Assembly (NCBI GenBank): GCA_910579955.1
Contig: CAJTWE010000001.1
Coordinates: 62,001 to 126,000 of the forward strand
Length of the DNA: 64,000 nucleotides
Direction of reading: 5' to 3'
DNA from: an uncultured Ruminococcus sp.
GTDB lineage: Bacteria > Bacillota > Clostridia > Oscillospirales > Ruminococcaceae
Shown: positions 19,401 through 28,100 of the stretch, piece after piece
Layout of the letters: every line of letters begins with the position of its first letter
Numbering within the stretch: the stretch's first letter is position 1
The notes under the pieces: model-generated
What the model saw: the letters and a program-made list of their open reading frames with translations, nothing else
Database searches by the model: none
What the model was told of the DNA's origin: nothing
Made by a program: the position numbers and the translations under genes

Positions 19401-20292
19401 TGCCATTGTTCTGGAAGTTATCCTTAAAGAACCAAGAAGGTGTCTGACTGTGCCATACAAAAGCGTGACCTCTCAGACCAATTTTATTCTTTACGCAAAA
19501 ATCCATGATAGATGCACATCTGTTGAGTGAAACATTTATATTTGTATTTGTGCTTCCAGACTGAACAAGTATTGCATCTGCTTTTGTTTCATTTTCGCAT
19601 TCAAGGCTGCTGCAATCTTTTAAAATATTAGCAGTAATAGCAGAATTGTTAATAGTACCGCCGTTTAAGATATTACCAACTCTGAAATACTTGCCAAATA
19701 CATTTTTCAAACCTGCATTTGCCGCATCCACAGCATATGCAACATTCTCCTGCCTTATATCCTCTGTAGTAACGAGAACATCATCGAAAGAAAAGTCCTT
19801 CGTACTATCAGTTCTAATGGTAAGCCTAAATTCATAGCTGTTTTCAGGAGCTGTGTAATCAGCAGATATCTTTGTCCACTCTCCTGCTTTTACTTCCTTA
19901 TTTGAAAGTTCAACTTCAGTTTCTTCTCCTGTCTCTTCATCAATACAGAGCAGTGAAAGCCTAAACTTTTCAGCAGTGTCGCTATAAACCTGTACACTAT
20001 AATTATAATCTACACCGCCGCTAAGGTAAAATCCCTTTGATGCACTTGCTCCATCTAGGGGTGATGTTCTGCCGGACACAAGCATTCCCCTTGTTCCATC
20101 ATATCCTACACCGTCTTCTGCAACCAAGCTTACAGTATCAGTATTGCCATACCAACCTTCATATGTAATTTCAAAATCATTGCTTACAAGCTCAGCTGCA
20201 TATGCCCTTTCGCTCATATAAGGCATATATGCTGCAAGCCCTGCGCAGCATACAGCTGCTGTAAGACATGATGCCAATCTTTTAAATTTCAT
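16483..20292 (-). CDS. Cellulosomal CBM22 - GH10 xylanase - CBM22 - dockerin - GH43 - CBM6
   Basis: A 1269-residue secreted multifunctional xylanolytic protein. Signal peptide to about residue 33; CBM22 about 34-178; GH10 endo-xylanase about 183-545 with acid/base Glu337 (DVCNE) and nucleophile Glu464 (QITELD); second CBM22 about 567-718; type I dockerin about 729-790 (DVNCDGKINIFD and DVDQSGVFDTTD); GH43 about 822-1150 with Asp833 (ADPGF), Asp965 (FDPAVF) and Glu1021 (FEDSS), probably an arabinofuranosidase or xylosidase; CBM6-like module about 1157-1269 starting KVQAE. The GH43 plus CBM6 pairing is typical of arabinoxylan side-chain enzymes. AAGGAGG lies 7 bases before the ATG. It is first in the operon with the GH30-CE1 gene and divergent from the regulator at 20884. 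Confidence 0.94.
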   Translation of the reverse strand: MKFKRLASCLTAAVCCAGLAAYMPYMSERAYAAELVSNDFEITYEGWYGNTDTVSLVAEDGVGYDGTRGMLVSGRTSPLDGASASKGFYLSGGVDYNYSVQVYSDTAEKFRLSLLCIDEETGEETEVELSNKEVKAGEWTKISADYTAPENSYEFRLTIRTDSTKDFSFDDVLVTTEDIRQENVAYAVDAANAGLKNVFGKYFRVGNILNGGTINNSAITANILKDCSSLECENETKADAILVQSGSTNTNINVSLNRCASIMDFCVKNKIGLRGHAFVWHSQTPSWFFKDNFQNNGNWVSSSIMDQRLESYIKNTFAAIKQQYPTLDLYAYDVCNECVSDDANRTNNGQDGSRVAGDNNVTGGTSAWVSVYGNNSFVEKAFSYARKYAPEGCDLYYNDYNEYWDHKRDCIYNMCKSLYQKGLLDGVGMQSHVPANATGFAGTDSYIEAMKKYLSIGCDVQITELDISLESGKYSLQDQANKYKAIFQAAMDWNKNPQSDGRVKAVCIWGPNDANSWLIAGSDALLYDKNNQPKLAYTTLMGMVPQSEWVDDYQGGNDEPIKPNDFGWYFQDGFEGDTCTWEPRGASSLLTSGRTAFVGSESLLVQDRTESWNGASRALNPNAFVPGNEYSFSSNVMYFDGAATDTFYMKLEYTDAAGKTQYSTIAEGTAVKGEWVQLANKNYKIPEGASNMRLYVETAETTNNFYIDEVIGAVAGTSILGAEPSVKITLGDVNCDGKINIFDLCEAKNGYKNGFEKSAWKIAADVDQSGVFDTTDIKLLQQYIAHVITKFPVAEKVINKAEMEKLFASVNVSESYKKDGENNVLYTQRFGADPGFMVYKDRMYVYTTNDAFEYKDGQLQENSYNVQTINCHSSADLVNWTDHGAMPVAGRNSTGPAKWAGYSWAPDACWKNINGKDKFFLYFADSAGGIGVVTADSPTGPWTDPLGHALINRQTANSNVTWLFDPAVFVDDDGKAYLYYGGGVPDGKQANPDTARCVQLGDDMISIVGTPKNINPPYLFEDSSILKVGNKYVYSYCTNWSTGGNPYGFNNAEIAYMTADNPLGPFTYQGVMFKNPASYQLDGGGNNHHSLVEFKGNYYLLYHSRVIERRMGVNDGKGLNYRSTHLDSATVSNDGKISVTGTMTGVKQIETLNPYNKVQAETMYNQSKGIAVNGLSDTTVSAAKGEWIKVKGAEFGNGASFVTVRASSKSGAVIKICTGGTTGTAIGYVEIPAGGNMSEIKVPVDSVSGTKDLTFVFSDQADIDWWSFS

Positions 20293-20358
20293 ATGAATTC
20301 CTCCTTTTAATTTTTTAAAACACTCATATTTCGCATAACGAAATTATTCATTAATTTA

Positions 20359-20387
20359 ATTATATTACATAAAAAACTGCCTTACAA
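20359..20387 (-). promoter_or_regulatory. Promoter of xylan operon
   Basis: Minus strand TTGTAA (20387-20382), 17-base spacer, TATAAT (20364-20359), 67 bases before the GH10 start. The -35 is imperfect, which fits an activator-dependent promoter. Confidence 0.65.
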
Positions 20388-20396
20388 CCTACATTT

Positions 20397-20422
20397 TGCA
20401 GAATAGGTGGACAAAATGAAGA
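20397..20422. promoter_or_regulatory. Candidate operator box, copy 1 (xylan operon side)
   Basis: A 26-base box ending GTGGACAAAATGAAGA starts 10 bases upstream of the -35 of the xylan operon. It matches copy 2 at 20798-20823 in 23 of 26 positions. CATTTTG (20392-20398) and CAAAATG (20412-20418) also form an inverted repeat here. Confidence 0.6.
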
Positions 20423-20481
20423 TGATGTACAATTATAATACAACAACGCAAAGGTTTTTTATTGTAAATTTTGAATAAGAA

Positions 20482-20525
20482 CCGTTCGGTATTAACGAAC
20501 GGCACTTATTAGGGGAAATATTAGA
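20482..20525. repeat. Hairpin-plus-tail element, copy A
   Basis: CCGTTCG (20482-20488) and CGAACGG (20496-20502) form a 7-bp stem, followed on the plus strand by TTATTAGGGGAAATATTAGA (20506-20525). The same arrangement recurs at 20681-20731. Function not recognised. Confidence 0.6.
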
Positions 20526-20680
20526 GTACTCGCCAGCGTTTTATTAATAAGCAAATACTTTACTAAAAGTATATCAACTTATCTTTCCTTATTATACCAT
20601 TTTCATAGCAAAAATAGCAATTTATTAACCTATTATTATTTATTTAAATTTATCTATGATAATTCTTACTACAAAATATA

Positions 20681-20731
20681 ATAAAAACCGTTCGATTTGT
20701 ACGAACGGTTTTTATTAGGGGAAATATTAGA
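20681..20731. repeat. Hairpin-plus-tail element, copy B
   Basis: A perfect 14-bp stem (20681-20694 with 20702-20715) contains the same CCGTTCG/CGAACGG core as copy A. It overlaps the identical 20-base tail at 20712-20731. With flanking T's on both strands it could act as a terminator either way, but the conserved tail is not explained by that. Confidence 0.65.
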
Positions 20732-20797
20732 ATGCCTGCCGACATTATCTATTGACATAATTATAATATTAAAAAAGCATCTTTTCAACTCAATAAT

Positions 20798-20823
20798 TGC
20801 AGATTCAGTGGACAAAATGAAGA
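20798..20823. promoter_or_regulatory. Candidate operator box, copy 2 (regulator side)
   Basis: The second copy of the 26-base box ends 7 bases upstream of the -35 of the regulator gene. The last 16 bases, GTGGACAAAATGAAGA, are identical to copy 1. Position suggests autoregulation. Confidence 0.6.
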
Positions 20824-20830
20824 ATTTATC

Positions 20831-20859
20831 TTGATTTGCAAATAAAAGTATGATATAAT
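20831..20859 (+). promoter_or_regulatory. Promoter of LacI/GGDEF/AraC-type regulator
   Basis: TTGATT 20831-20836, 17-base spacer, TATAAT 20854-20859, 24 bases before the ATG at 20884. Confidence 0.75.
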
Positions 20860-20883
20860 AAATAAAAAAATGAGGTGAACATT

Positions 20884-23109
20884 ATGCCGGATAAAAATAA
20901 AAGAAAACTCATAGGTGTAGTTACTGCAAGCGCTTCACAAAGTGAACAAAAGCAGCTTCTTGCCGGCATTATTTCTCGTGCAAATGAACTTAATGCAGAT
21001 GTTGCTGTTTTTTCAAATATATATAATACAGCTAAATATCATACTCATATAGAAGTTGAAAACAAAATATATGACCTAATAGATTCAAAAAAACTAGATG
21101 GTATCATAGTAATTTCTGAATCTATCTTAAATGAAACATTACTTGAAAATATAAAGCAAAAGCTTCTTAGTCGTACAGACATACCTATTATTGCTATCGG
21201 CGATGTTATACCTGAATTTCAATCTATTGATAATGACACCATGAAAGACATTATGAAAATTGCTGAACATCTTATTGAAGTACATGGTTTCACCGACATT
21301 CATATGCTAACAGGTCCAAAATCTATAAATATTTCTGATATACGTGTGGAAGGATACAAAAAAGCTCTTGTTTCTCATGGCATACCTTTTGATGAACACA
21401 AAGTAATATATGGCAACTTCTGGATGAATACCGGTGAAGATCTTGCAATGGAATATATTACAGGAAAAAGACAGCTTCCTGAAGCTATTATTTGCGCAAA
21501 CGATTATATGGCATATGGTCTTTGCGATGCATTCCTTGAAAATGGCGTATCAGTACCGAAAGACGTTACAGTAATAGGATATGAATTTGTTGGAGAAAGA
21601 TATTATCATGAACCTGTACTGACAACCTATTTAAGAAATCGAAAAGCTGTAGGAATGAAGGCCGCTGATACTCTTTGCGCAATAATAAATAAAACCGAGC
21701 CAAATGAAATTTCATTAGATGGTCATATGATTTACGGAAACAGCTGTAGCTGTTGCTTAGATAATAAAATGCTTTTTAAGGAACTTTCGCTCATAAGACA
21801 CGAACTATTTTTCAACAGCTTAAATCTTGTAGGCAACTTTGAGCAGCAACTAACTACATGCCGTTCTATTCCTGACTACATTAGTATTCTCCAACAATTT
21901 TCATATTTAATACGTGACTCTAAGGGCGTATATTTATGTTTATATGAGAATTGGTGCGAATCTGAATTTTCAGAGAATCATAATGTTTCAAGCTATAGTG
22001 AAGCAATGACGTGCTATACAGTTATTTGCCCTGGAGATCATTTATATGAACCTCAGCTTTTCAATAAATATGACCTTTATCCTGATATTATTTCTAAATC
22101 TCGAAATGGATTTGCACTGTATTTCTGTCCAATATTCTTTTCCGGAAGAGATCTTGGATATTTTATTCTCCAATATGATAAACCCGATGGATATGACCCT
22201 TCTTTTCGCAATTGGCTTAAAATTGCAACAACAGCCCTTGAATTTCTGCGTATGAAAAACGATATAAACACACTTCTTGAGCACAATAATTTATCATCAC
22301 AGCACGATTCCCTCACTGGTTTATATAATAAAAACGGATTAAAAGACGAACTTAAATATCTAATAAGTGAAACATCTCCTGAAGATACGATAATTTTAGT
22401 GCTTTTTCATTCCGAGCTTTCAGATAATGATGAAAGCATGGCGAAAAAGCATATTTCAGTCAAGATAGATTTAGAGATTGCTGATATGCTTAAACAAAGA
22501 ACTGAAAATAATAAGACAATCTGTGCTAAAATCAGTAGTAAGATATATGCTTATGCAGCTATAGGAAAATATGATAATTCTGATGCTCAGCTTATTGCAG
22601 ATCATCTCAATATACTTATAAATCATGGCAAATGCTACAGTGAAAACTGTGAAATTGATTCAACAGTTATCTGTGCAAAGTGTATAAATATAGATTGCTT
22701 TAATTTTGAGGATGAACTTAATAAGCTTGAAGCTTCTCTTACTGAAAAAATAGAAATAATTTCAAAACGCAGAAAAAACACCTATTACAAAAGCCTTATC
22801 CATATAAGAAGCATGCTTTATCGTAATCCGGAAGCTGAATGGGATTCACAGGACATATGCCGTGATATGCATCTGAGCAACGGACATTTTCGTGCAACCT
22901 ATAAAGAATTATTTAACATAAGCTTCCATCAGGATGTTATCCAAAGCAAGATCTCATATGCTAAATATCTGCTTATATCTACTGTACTGAGTTTACCTGC
23001 CATTGCTGATAAGTGCGGATATGACGATTATAAATACTTTCTGCGTCAGTTCAAAAATTTTGTAGGCAGTACGCCGAATGTATATAGAAAAAATAAAATA
23101 TTATTATAA
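20884..23109 (+). CDS. Multidomain regulator: LacI-like sensor, degenerate GGDEF, AraC HTH
   Basis: A 741-residue cytoplasmic regulator with no signal peptide or membrane segment. Residues about 8-275 resemble the sugar-binding domain of LacI/GalR proteins (KLIGVVTAS, GIISRANELNADV, LDGIIVISE, IICANDYMAYGL, VTVIGYE) but no LacI HTH precedes it. A middle region (about 290-465) is unassigned, possibly GAF-like. HDSLTGLYNKNGL at about 474 is the opening signature of a GGDEF domain, yet no GGDEF/GGEEF active-site motif follows, so it is probably not a cyclase. The last 100 residues are an AraC-type double HTH (SQDICRDMHLSNGHFRATYKE, then ADKCGYDDYKYFLRQFK). The divergent xylanase operon and shared 26-base boxes suggest control by a xylan-derived sugar. 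ATG at 20884 is chosen with GAGGTG 7 bases upstream; the GTG at 20875 is inside that site. Confidence 0.88.
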   Translation: MPDKNKRKLIGVVTASASQSEQKQLLAGIISRANELNADVAVFSNIYNTAKYHTHIEVENKIYDLIDSKKLDGIIVISESILNETLLENIKQKLLSRTDIPIIAIGDVIPEFQSIDNDTMKDIMKIAEHLIEVHGFTDIHMLTGPKSINISDIRVEGYKKALVSHGIPFDEHKVIYGNFWMNTGEDLAMEYITGKRQLPEAIICANDYMAYGLCDAFLENGVSVPKDVTVIGYEFVGERYYHEPVLTTYLRNRKAVGMKAADTLCAIINKTEPNEISLDGHMIYGNSCSCCLDNKMLFKELSLIRHELFFNSLNLVGNFEQQLTTCRSIPDYISILQQFSYLIRDSKGVYLCLYENWCESEFSENHNVSSYSEAMTCYTVICPGDHLYEPQLFNKYDLYPDIISKSRNGFALYFCPIFFSGRDLGYFILQYDKPDGYDPSFRNWLKIATTALEFLRMKNDINTLLEHNNLSSQHDSLTGLYNKNGLKDELKYLISETSPEDTIILVLFHSELSDNDESMAKKHISVKIDLEIADMLKQRTENNKTICAKISSKIYAYAAIGKYDNSDAQLIADHLNILINHGKCYSENCEIDSTVICAKCINIDCFNFEDELNKLEASLTEKIEIISKRRKNTYYKSLIHIRSMLYRNPEAEWDSQDICRDMHLSNGHFRATYKELFNISFHQDVIQSKISYAKYLLISTVLSLPAIADKCGYDDYKYFLRQFKNFVGSTPNVYRKNKILL

Positions 23110-23114
23110 ACATC

Positions 23115-23168
23115 AAAAAAACTGCTGCGATCAAATGTGAAATAGATCGCAGCAGTTTTTATTATTTT
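23115..23168. terminator. Bidirectional terminator between regulator and dapL
   Basis: A strong stem (AAAAACTGCTGCGATC near 23117-23132 with its complement at 23145-23160) is flanked by A's and T's and serves both converging genes. Confidence 0.85.
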
Positions 23169-23174
23169 AACACT

Positions 23175-24362
23175 TTACTTTTTTAAAAGCTCTTTGATTT
23201 TTTTAGCGGCAATTACTGTATCCTCAGGATTACCGAATGTTGAAAAGCGGAAGTATCCTTCACCGCATTCTCCAAATCCCTGTCCCGGAGTTCCTATAAC
23301 TTGAATTTCATTTAAAAGCAAGTCAAAAAACTCCCAGCTTGTCATTCCATCAGGACACTTCATCCAAATATAAGGCGCATTTTTACCACCACAATACCAG
23401 ATGCCAAGCTCATCCAGAGCTTTCATAAGGCAGGCTGCATTTTCTTTGTATACTCTTATATTATCATGGATTTGCTTCTGTCCCTCAGGAGTAAATACAG
23501 CAGACGCACCATTCTGTATAATATAGGAAACACCGTTTGTCTTAGTAGTACGGTTACGCACCCACATAGAATTAAGATTCATTCCTTCTCTTTCAAGTTC
23601 CTTTGGAATAATCGTATAACCCAAACGTGTTCCTGTAAAGCCGGCTGTTTTTGAAAGAGAACAAATCTCTATTGCACAAGTTCTTGCACCTTCTATTTCA
23701 AAAATGCTGTGCGGCAGAGTTTCATCTTCAATAAACGCTTCATAAGCAGCATCAAAAAGGATAACAGCACCACTTTTATTTGCATAATCTACCCATGCTT
23801 TAAGTTTGCTGCGATCAAAAACTGCACCTGTAGGATTGTTTGGAGAACAGATGTAAAAAATATCTGCATTTACAGTATCATCAGGTACAGGAAGGAATCC
23901 GTTATCACTGCTTGATGAAACATGAACTATCTTTCTTCCGCCCATAACATTAGCGTCAACATATGCAGGATATGCCGGCTCTATTACAAGAGATGTATTA
24001 TCACGAGAAAACAGATCCAAAATATCACCGAGTTCGTCACTTGCACCACTTGATACGAATACTTCATCAGATGAAAGCTCAACATCTCTGTTCTTATAAT
24101 AATCTGCTATCGCTTCACGAAGAAAAGGAGCGCCGCATTCAGGCATATAGCCATGAAATGTTCCTGCGCTTGCCTGATCATCAACTGCTTCGTGAAGCTT
24201 TTTTATAACAGCATCACAAAGCGGAAGAGACACATCACCTATTCCCATTTTATAAAGATGAGCATCCGGATGAAGTGTACTGTAGGCATTTACCTTCTGA
24301 GCAATGTTGTAAAACAAATAAGAGTCCTTTAAATCTGCATAAAAATGATTTGGTTTTATCAT
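23175..24362 (-). CDS. dapL: LL-diaminopimelate aminotransferase
   Basis: A 395-residue PLP enzyme that converts tetrahydrodipicolinate to LL-diaminopimelate in one step, using glutamate as amino donor. Visible features are the N-terminal NHFYADLKDSYLFYNIAQKV, YKMGIGDVSLPL, GTFHGYMPECG, CSPNNPTGAV, and the PLP lysine in SLSKTAGFTGTRLGY. Length and N-terminus fit DapL rather than a general aspartate aminotransferase. Its start overlaps the dapF stop by four bases. It is the last gene of the long glutamine-linked run; the presence of dapL bypasses dapD/dapC/dapE. Confidence 0.93.
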   Translation of the reverse strand: MIKPNHFYADLKDSYLFYNIAQKVNAYSTLHPDAHLYKMGIGDVSLPLCDAVIKKLHEAVDDQASAGTFHGYMPECGAPFLREAIADYYKNRDVELSSDEVFVSSGASDELGDILDLFSRDNTSLVIEPAYPAYVDANVMGGRKIVHVSSSSDNGFLPVPDDTVNADIFYICSPNNPTGAVFDRSKLKAWVDYANKSGAVILFDAAYEAFIEDETLPHSIFEIEGARTCAIEICSLSKTAGFTGTRLGYTIIPKELEREGMNLNSMWVRNRTTKTNGVSYIIQNGASAVFTPEGQKQIHDNIRVYKENAACLMKALDELGIWYCGGKNAPYIWMKCPDGMTSWEFFDLLLNEIQVIGTPGQGFGECGEGYFRFSTFGNPEDTVIAAKKIKELLKK

Positions 24363-25147
24363 ACTTCTACTTCTCCTTCATAAATAGTTTCCGCAGGACC
24401 TGTCATAGTAATTCCAAAATCATCTGCGGCATTGATTTTTAGTGTACCTCCGTCAAGGATAACAGATATGTCCTCATTATGACTACAATGCTTCTTCATT
24501 ACAGAAGCTGCTGCCGAAGCACACGCTCCAGTTCCACATGCCATTGTAATTCCGCTGCCTCGCTCCCATACTCTCATACGTATGGTATTCTTATCTATTA
24601 TCTGAACAAATTCAACATTCACACCGCCCGGAAAAGCTTCGTGATGCTCTATAGCAGGACCTATCTTATCAAGTAAAACATTTTCCGCATCAGAAACAAA
24701 TATAACAAAATGAGGATTACCCATTGATACAGGTGTACCGGTAATTTCACTGCCATTTACATTTATTGTAATATCATCACTAAGCTCGGCATTGCCCATA
24801 TCAACTGTAACACTCTTTACTTTATCCCCTACAGTTTGAAGATCAAGTGTCTTTATACCGGACAGTGTTTCAACAGTGATATGCTTTTTATCTGTATAAC
24901 CCTTGTCATACACATATTTTCCCACACATCTTATACCATTTCCGCACATTTTTGCTTCACTTCCGTCCGCATTGAAAATGTGCATCTTAAAATCAGCAAT
25001 ATTGGACTGAGAGATCCATATCATTCCATCTGAACCAGCGCCAAAATGACGTTCAGAAAGCCTAATAGAAAGTTCTGATGGATTTACAGGTTCACCGTAT
25101 ACATACAGGTAGTCATTGCCAAGACCGTGCATTTTTGTAAAGTGCAT
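24359..25147 (-). CDS. dapF: Diaminopimelate epimerase
   Basis: A 262-residue cofactor-independent epimerase that makes meso-diaminopimelate for peptidoglycan and lysine. The two catalytic cysteines are seen in CGNGIRCVGKY and in ITMACGTGACAS. The N-terminal FTKMHGLGNDY is the family signature. GGAGG lies 9 bases before the ATG; carB ends 14 bases upstream and dapL overlaps downstream by four bases, so it is co-transcribed with both. Confidence 0.96.
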   Translation of the reverse strand: MHFTKMHGLGNDYLYVYGEPVNPSELSIRLSERHFGAGSDGMIWISQSNIADFKMHIFNADGSEAKMCGNGIRCVGKYVYDKGYTDKKHITVETLSGIKTLDLQTVGDKVKSVTVDMGNAELSDDITINVNGSEITGTPVSMGNPHFVIFVSDAENVLLDKIGPAIEHHEAFPGGVNVEFVQIIDKNTIRMRVWERGSGITMACGTGACASAAASVMKKHCSHNEDISVILDGGTLKINAADDFGITMTGPAETIYEGEVEV

Positions 25148-25161
25148 AAAATATTTCCTCC

Positions 25162-28100
25162 TTACGCATCAATGGTGGATATTCCGATCGTAACTTCTTC
25201 AAGTACATCAAGAAGAACCTTAACTGTATCAAGAGAGGTAAGCATTGTTATATTATTTTGAGTAGTGCATCTTCTTATAGCAACACCATCTTCATAGTGA
25301 ATGCCTGAAAGAATGGCTCTTGTATTTATTACATAGCTTACATATCCTGCTCTGATGGATTCTAGTATCTCTTCGCTTCCCTCGCTGAGCTTACGGCGTA
25401 TCCTTGTACGAATACCCTTTTCTTTTAGGAAATTAGCAGTACCAACAGTAGCTTCAATATTAAAGCCCATATCATAAAAACGCTTTACAAGTGGCAGCGC
25501 CTCTTCTTTATCCTCATCTGCAAGTGTTACAAAAACAGTGCCGTAATTCTGGACATGAACTCCAGAAGCTATAAGCGCCTTATATACTGCACGATGAAGC
25601 TTTTCATCATAACCAATCGCTTCACCAGTAGATTTCATTTCAGGTGAAAGATATGCATCCATACCGCCAAGTTTGGAAAATGAAAATGCCGGTGTCTTTA
25701 CGTAAAAACGTTTTTTCTCTTCAGGATATATTACATCTATCCCCTGCTCTGCAAGACTCTTTCCAAGTATAACAAAGGTTGCAATATCTGCAAGGCTGTA
25801 GCCTGTTGCCTTTGAAAGGAACGGTACTGTTCTTGATGAACGTGGGTTTACTTCTATAATATATACATTTTCGTCATTATCAACTATAAACTGAATATTG
25901 AAAAGTCCTATTATACCAATGCCGAGACCCAGCTTTCTTGTATATTCCAAAATAGTTTCCTTAACCTTTTTAGAAATACTGAAAGACGGATAAACACTGA
26001 TAGAGTCACCGGAGTGAATACCTGTACGTTCTACAAGCTCCATAATACCCGGAACAAATACTTGTTTTCCGTCGCAAATTGCATCGACTTCAACTTCTTT
26101 GCCACGGATGTACTTATCAACAAGAACAGGCTTATCTTCATCTATCTCAACGGCTGTTTTAAGGTAATGTCTGAGCTGTTCTTCCTTTGCAACTATCTGC
26201 ATTGCTCTGCCGCCCAAAACAAAACTTGGACGCACAAGCACCGGATAACCGATCTCTTCGGCAGTCTTTATACCAGCTTCAATATTTGTAACAGCCTGAC
26301 CCTTTGGCTGAGGAATATCAAGTGCAATCAAAAGCTTTTCAAAAGCATCACGATTCTCAGCTTTTTCAATTGCATCGCAGTCTGTACCTATTATTTTAAC
26401 GCCACGTTCTCTAAGCGGTTCAGCCAAATTTATAGCAGTCTGACCACCAAGTGTTGCTATTACGCCGTAAGGCTTTTCCAGATCTATAACATTCATTACA
26501 TCTTCAACACAAAGCGGTTCAAAGTAAAGCTTATCAGAACAGGTATAATCAGTTGAAACCGTTTCAGGATTATTATTTATAATAATAGCTTCATACCCAG
26601 CTTGCTTGATGGTTTTTACTGCGTGAACGGTTGAATAGTCAAATTCAACGCCCTGACCGATTCTTATAGGTCCTGAACCTAAAACAATTACCTTTGGCTT
26701 ATCAGATACTATGGATTCATTCTCTTCCTCATAGGTTGAATAGAAATACGGAATATAGCTTTCAAACTCAGAGGCACAGGTATCTATCATTTTGTATACC
26801 GGAATAATGCCTTTTTCTTTCCTGAGAGTGAATATATCAAGTTCATTCATATTCCATAAAAGTGCGATTTCTTTATCTGAGAAGCCCATCCTTTTTGCTT
26901 CTTCCAAAACAGCTGCATCGCCTATATTATCACGAAGTTTCTTTTCTTCTTCAATAATATTTAAAAGCTTGCGTATAAAGAACTTATCTATGGAAGTTGC
27001 TTTTATGATTGTCTTTATTTCACAGCCACGCCTTAAAAGTTCTGCTATGGCATAGATTCTGTCATCTGTGCCTATTTTTATATATTCAAGAAGTTCTTCG
27101 TCGGCTTCATTATCAAACTTATGATTATGAAGATGAAAAACACCTATTTCAAGAGAGCGAACTGCTTTAAGCAGACTTTCCTCAAATGTCCTGCCTATGC
27201 TCATTACCTCACCGGTAGCTTTCATCTGAGTACTCAGTGAATTATTTGCATCAGCAAATTTATCAAATGGGAATCTAGGCATTTTGCTTACAACATAGTC
27301 AAGCGCCGGTTCAAAGGAAGCAGGAGTATTGGCAATCCTAATTTCGTCAAGAGTCATACCAACGCCAATTTTAGCAGAAACACGTGCAATAGGATAGCCG
27401 CTTGCTTTTGAAGCAAGTGCCGAAGAACGTGAAACACGTGGATTTACCTCAATAAGATAATACTGGAATGATTTCGGGTCAAGGGCAAATTGGACATTAC
27501 ATCCGCCTTCTATCTCCAAAGCACGAATGATTTTCAGTGCACTGTCCCTGAGCATGTGATACTCTTTATTGGTAAGAGTTTGAGACGGACATACTACGAT
27601 AGAATCACCCGTATGAATACCAACAGGGTCGAGGTTCTCCATATTACAAATAGTAATTGCCGTATCATTACTGTCACGCATTACCTCATATTCTATTTCT
27701 TTATAACCCTTTACACTTTTTTCTATAAGCACCTGATGAACTGGTGAAAGTGAAAGGGCATTTTTCATAAGAAGTTTGCACTCATCTTCATTATCTGCAA
27801 AGCCTCCGCCTGTTCCTCCAAGAGTAAATGCAGGACGAAGCACCACAGGATAACCTATTTTTCTTGCAACCTGTAAGCCCTCTTCAATCGTATTTGCAAC
27901 ATCTGATGGAAGCACCGGCTCTCCAAGACTTTCACAAAGCTCCTTAAAAAGCTCTCTATCTTCTGCCCTTTCAATGCTGCTGCTTTTAGTTCCGAGAAGC
28001 TCAGTATTGCATTCCTTTAAAACTCCCTTTTTCTCAAGCTGCATTGCAAGGTTAAGACCTGTCTGACCGCCAATTCCCGGTAAAATTGCATCTGGACGCT

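Noticed and set aside
20482..20731. Insertion sequence ends
   Set aside because: The stems are short hairpins, not terminal repeats, no transposase lies between them and no target duplication was seen.
20750..20790. Extra promoter with TTGACA at about 20752
   Set aside because: No acceptable -10 hexamer at the right distance; the TATAAT-like sequence nearby is too close.
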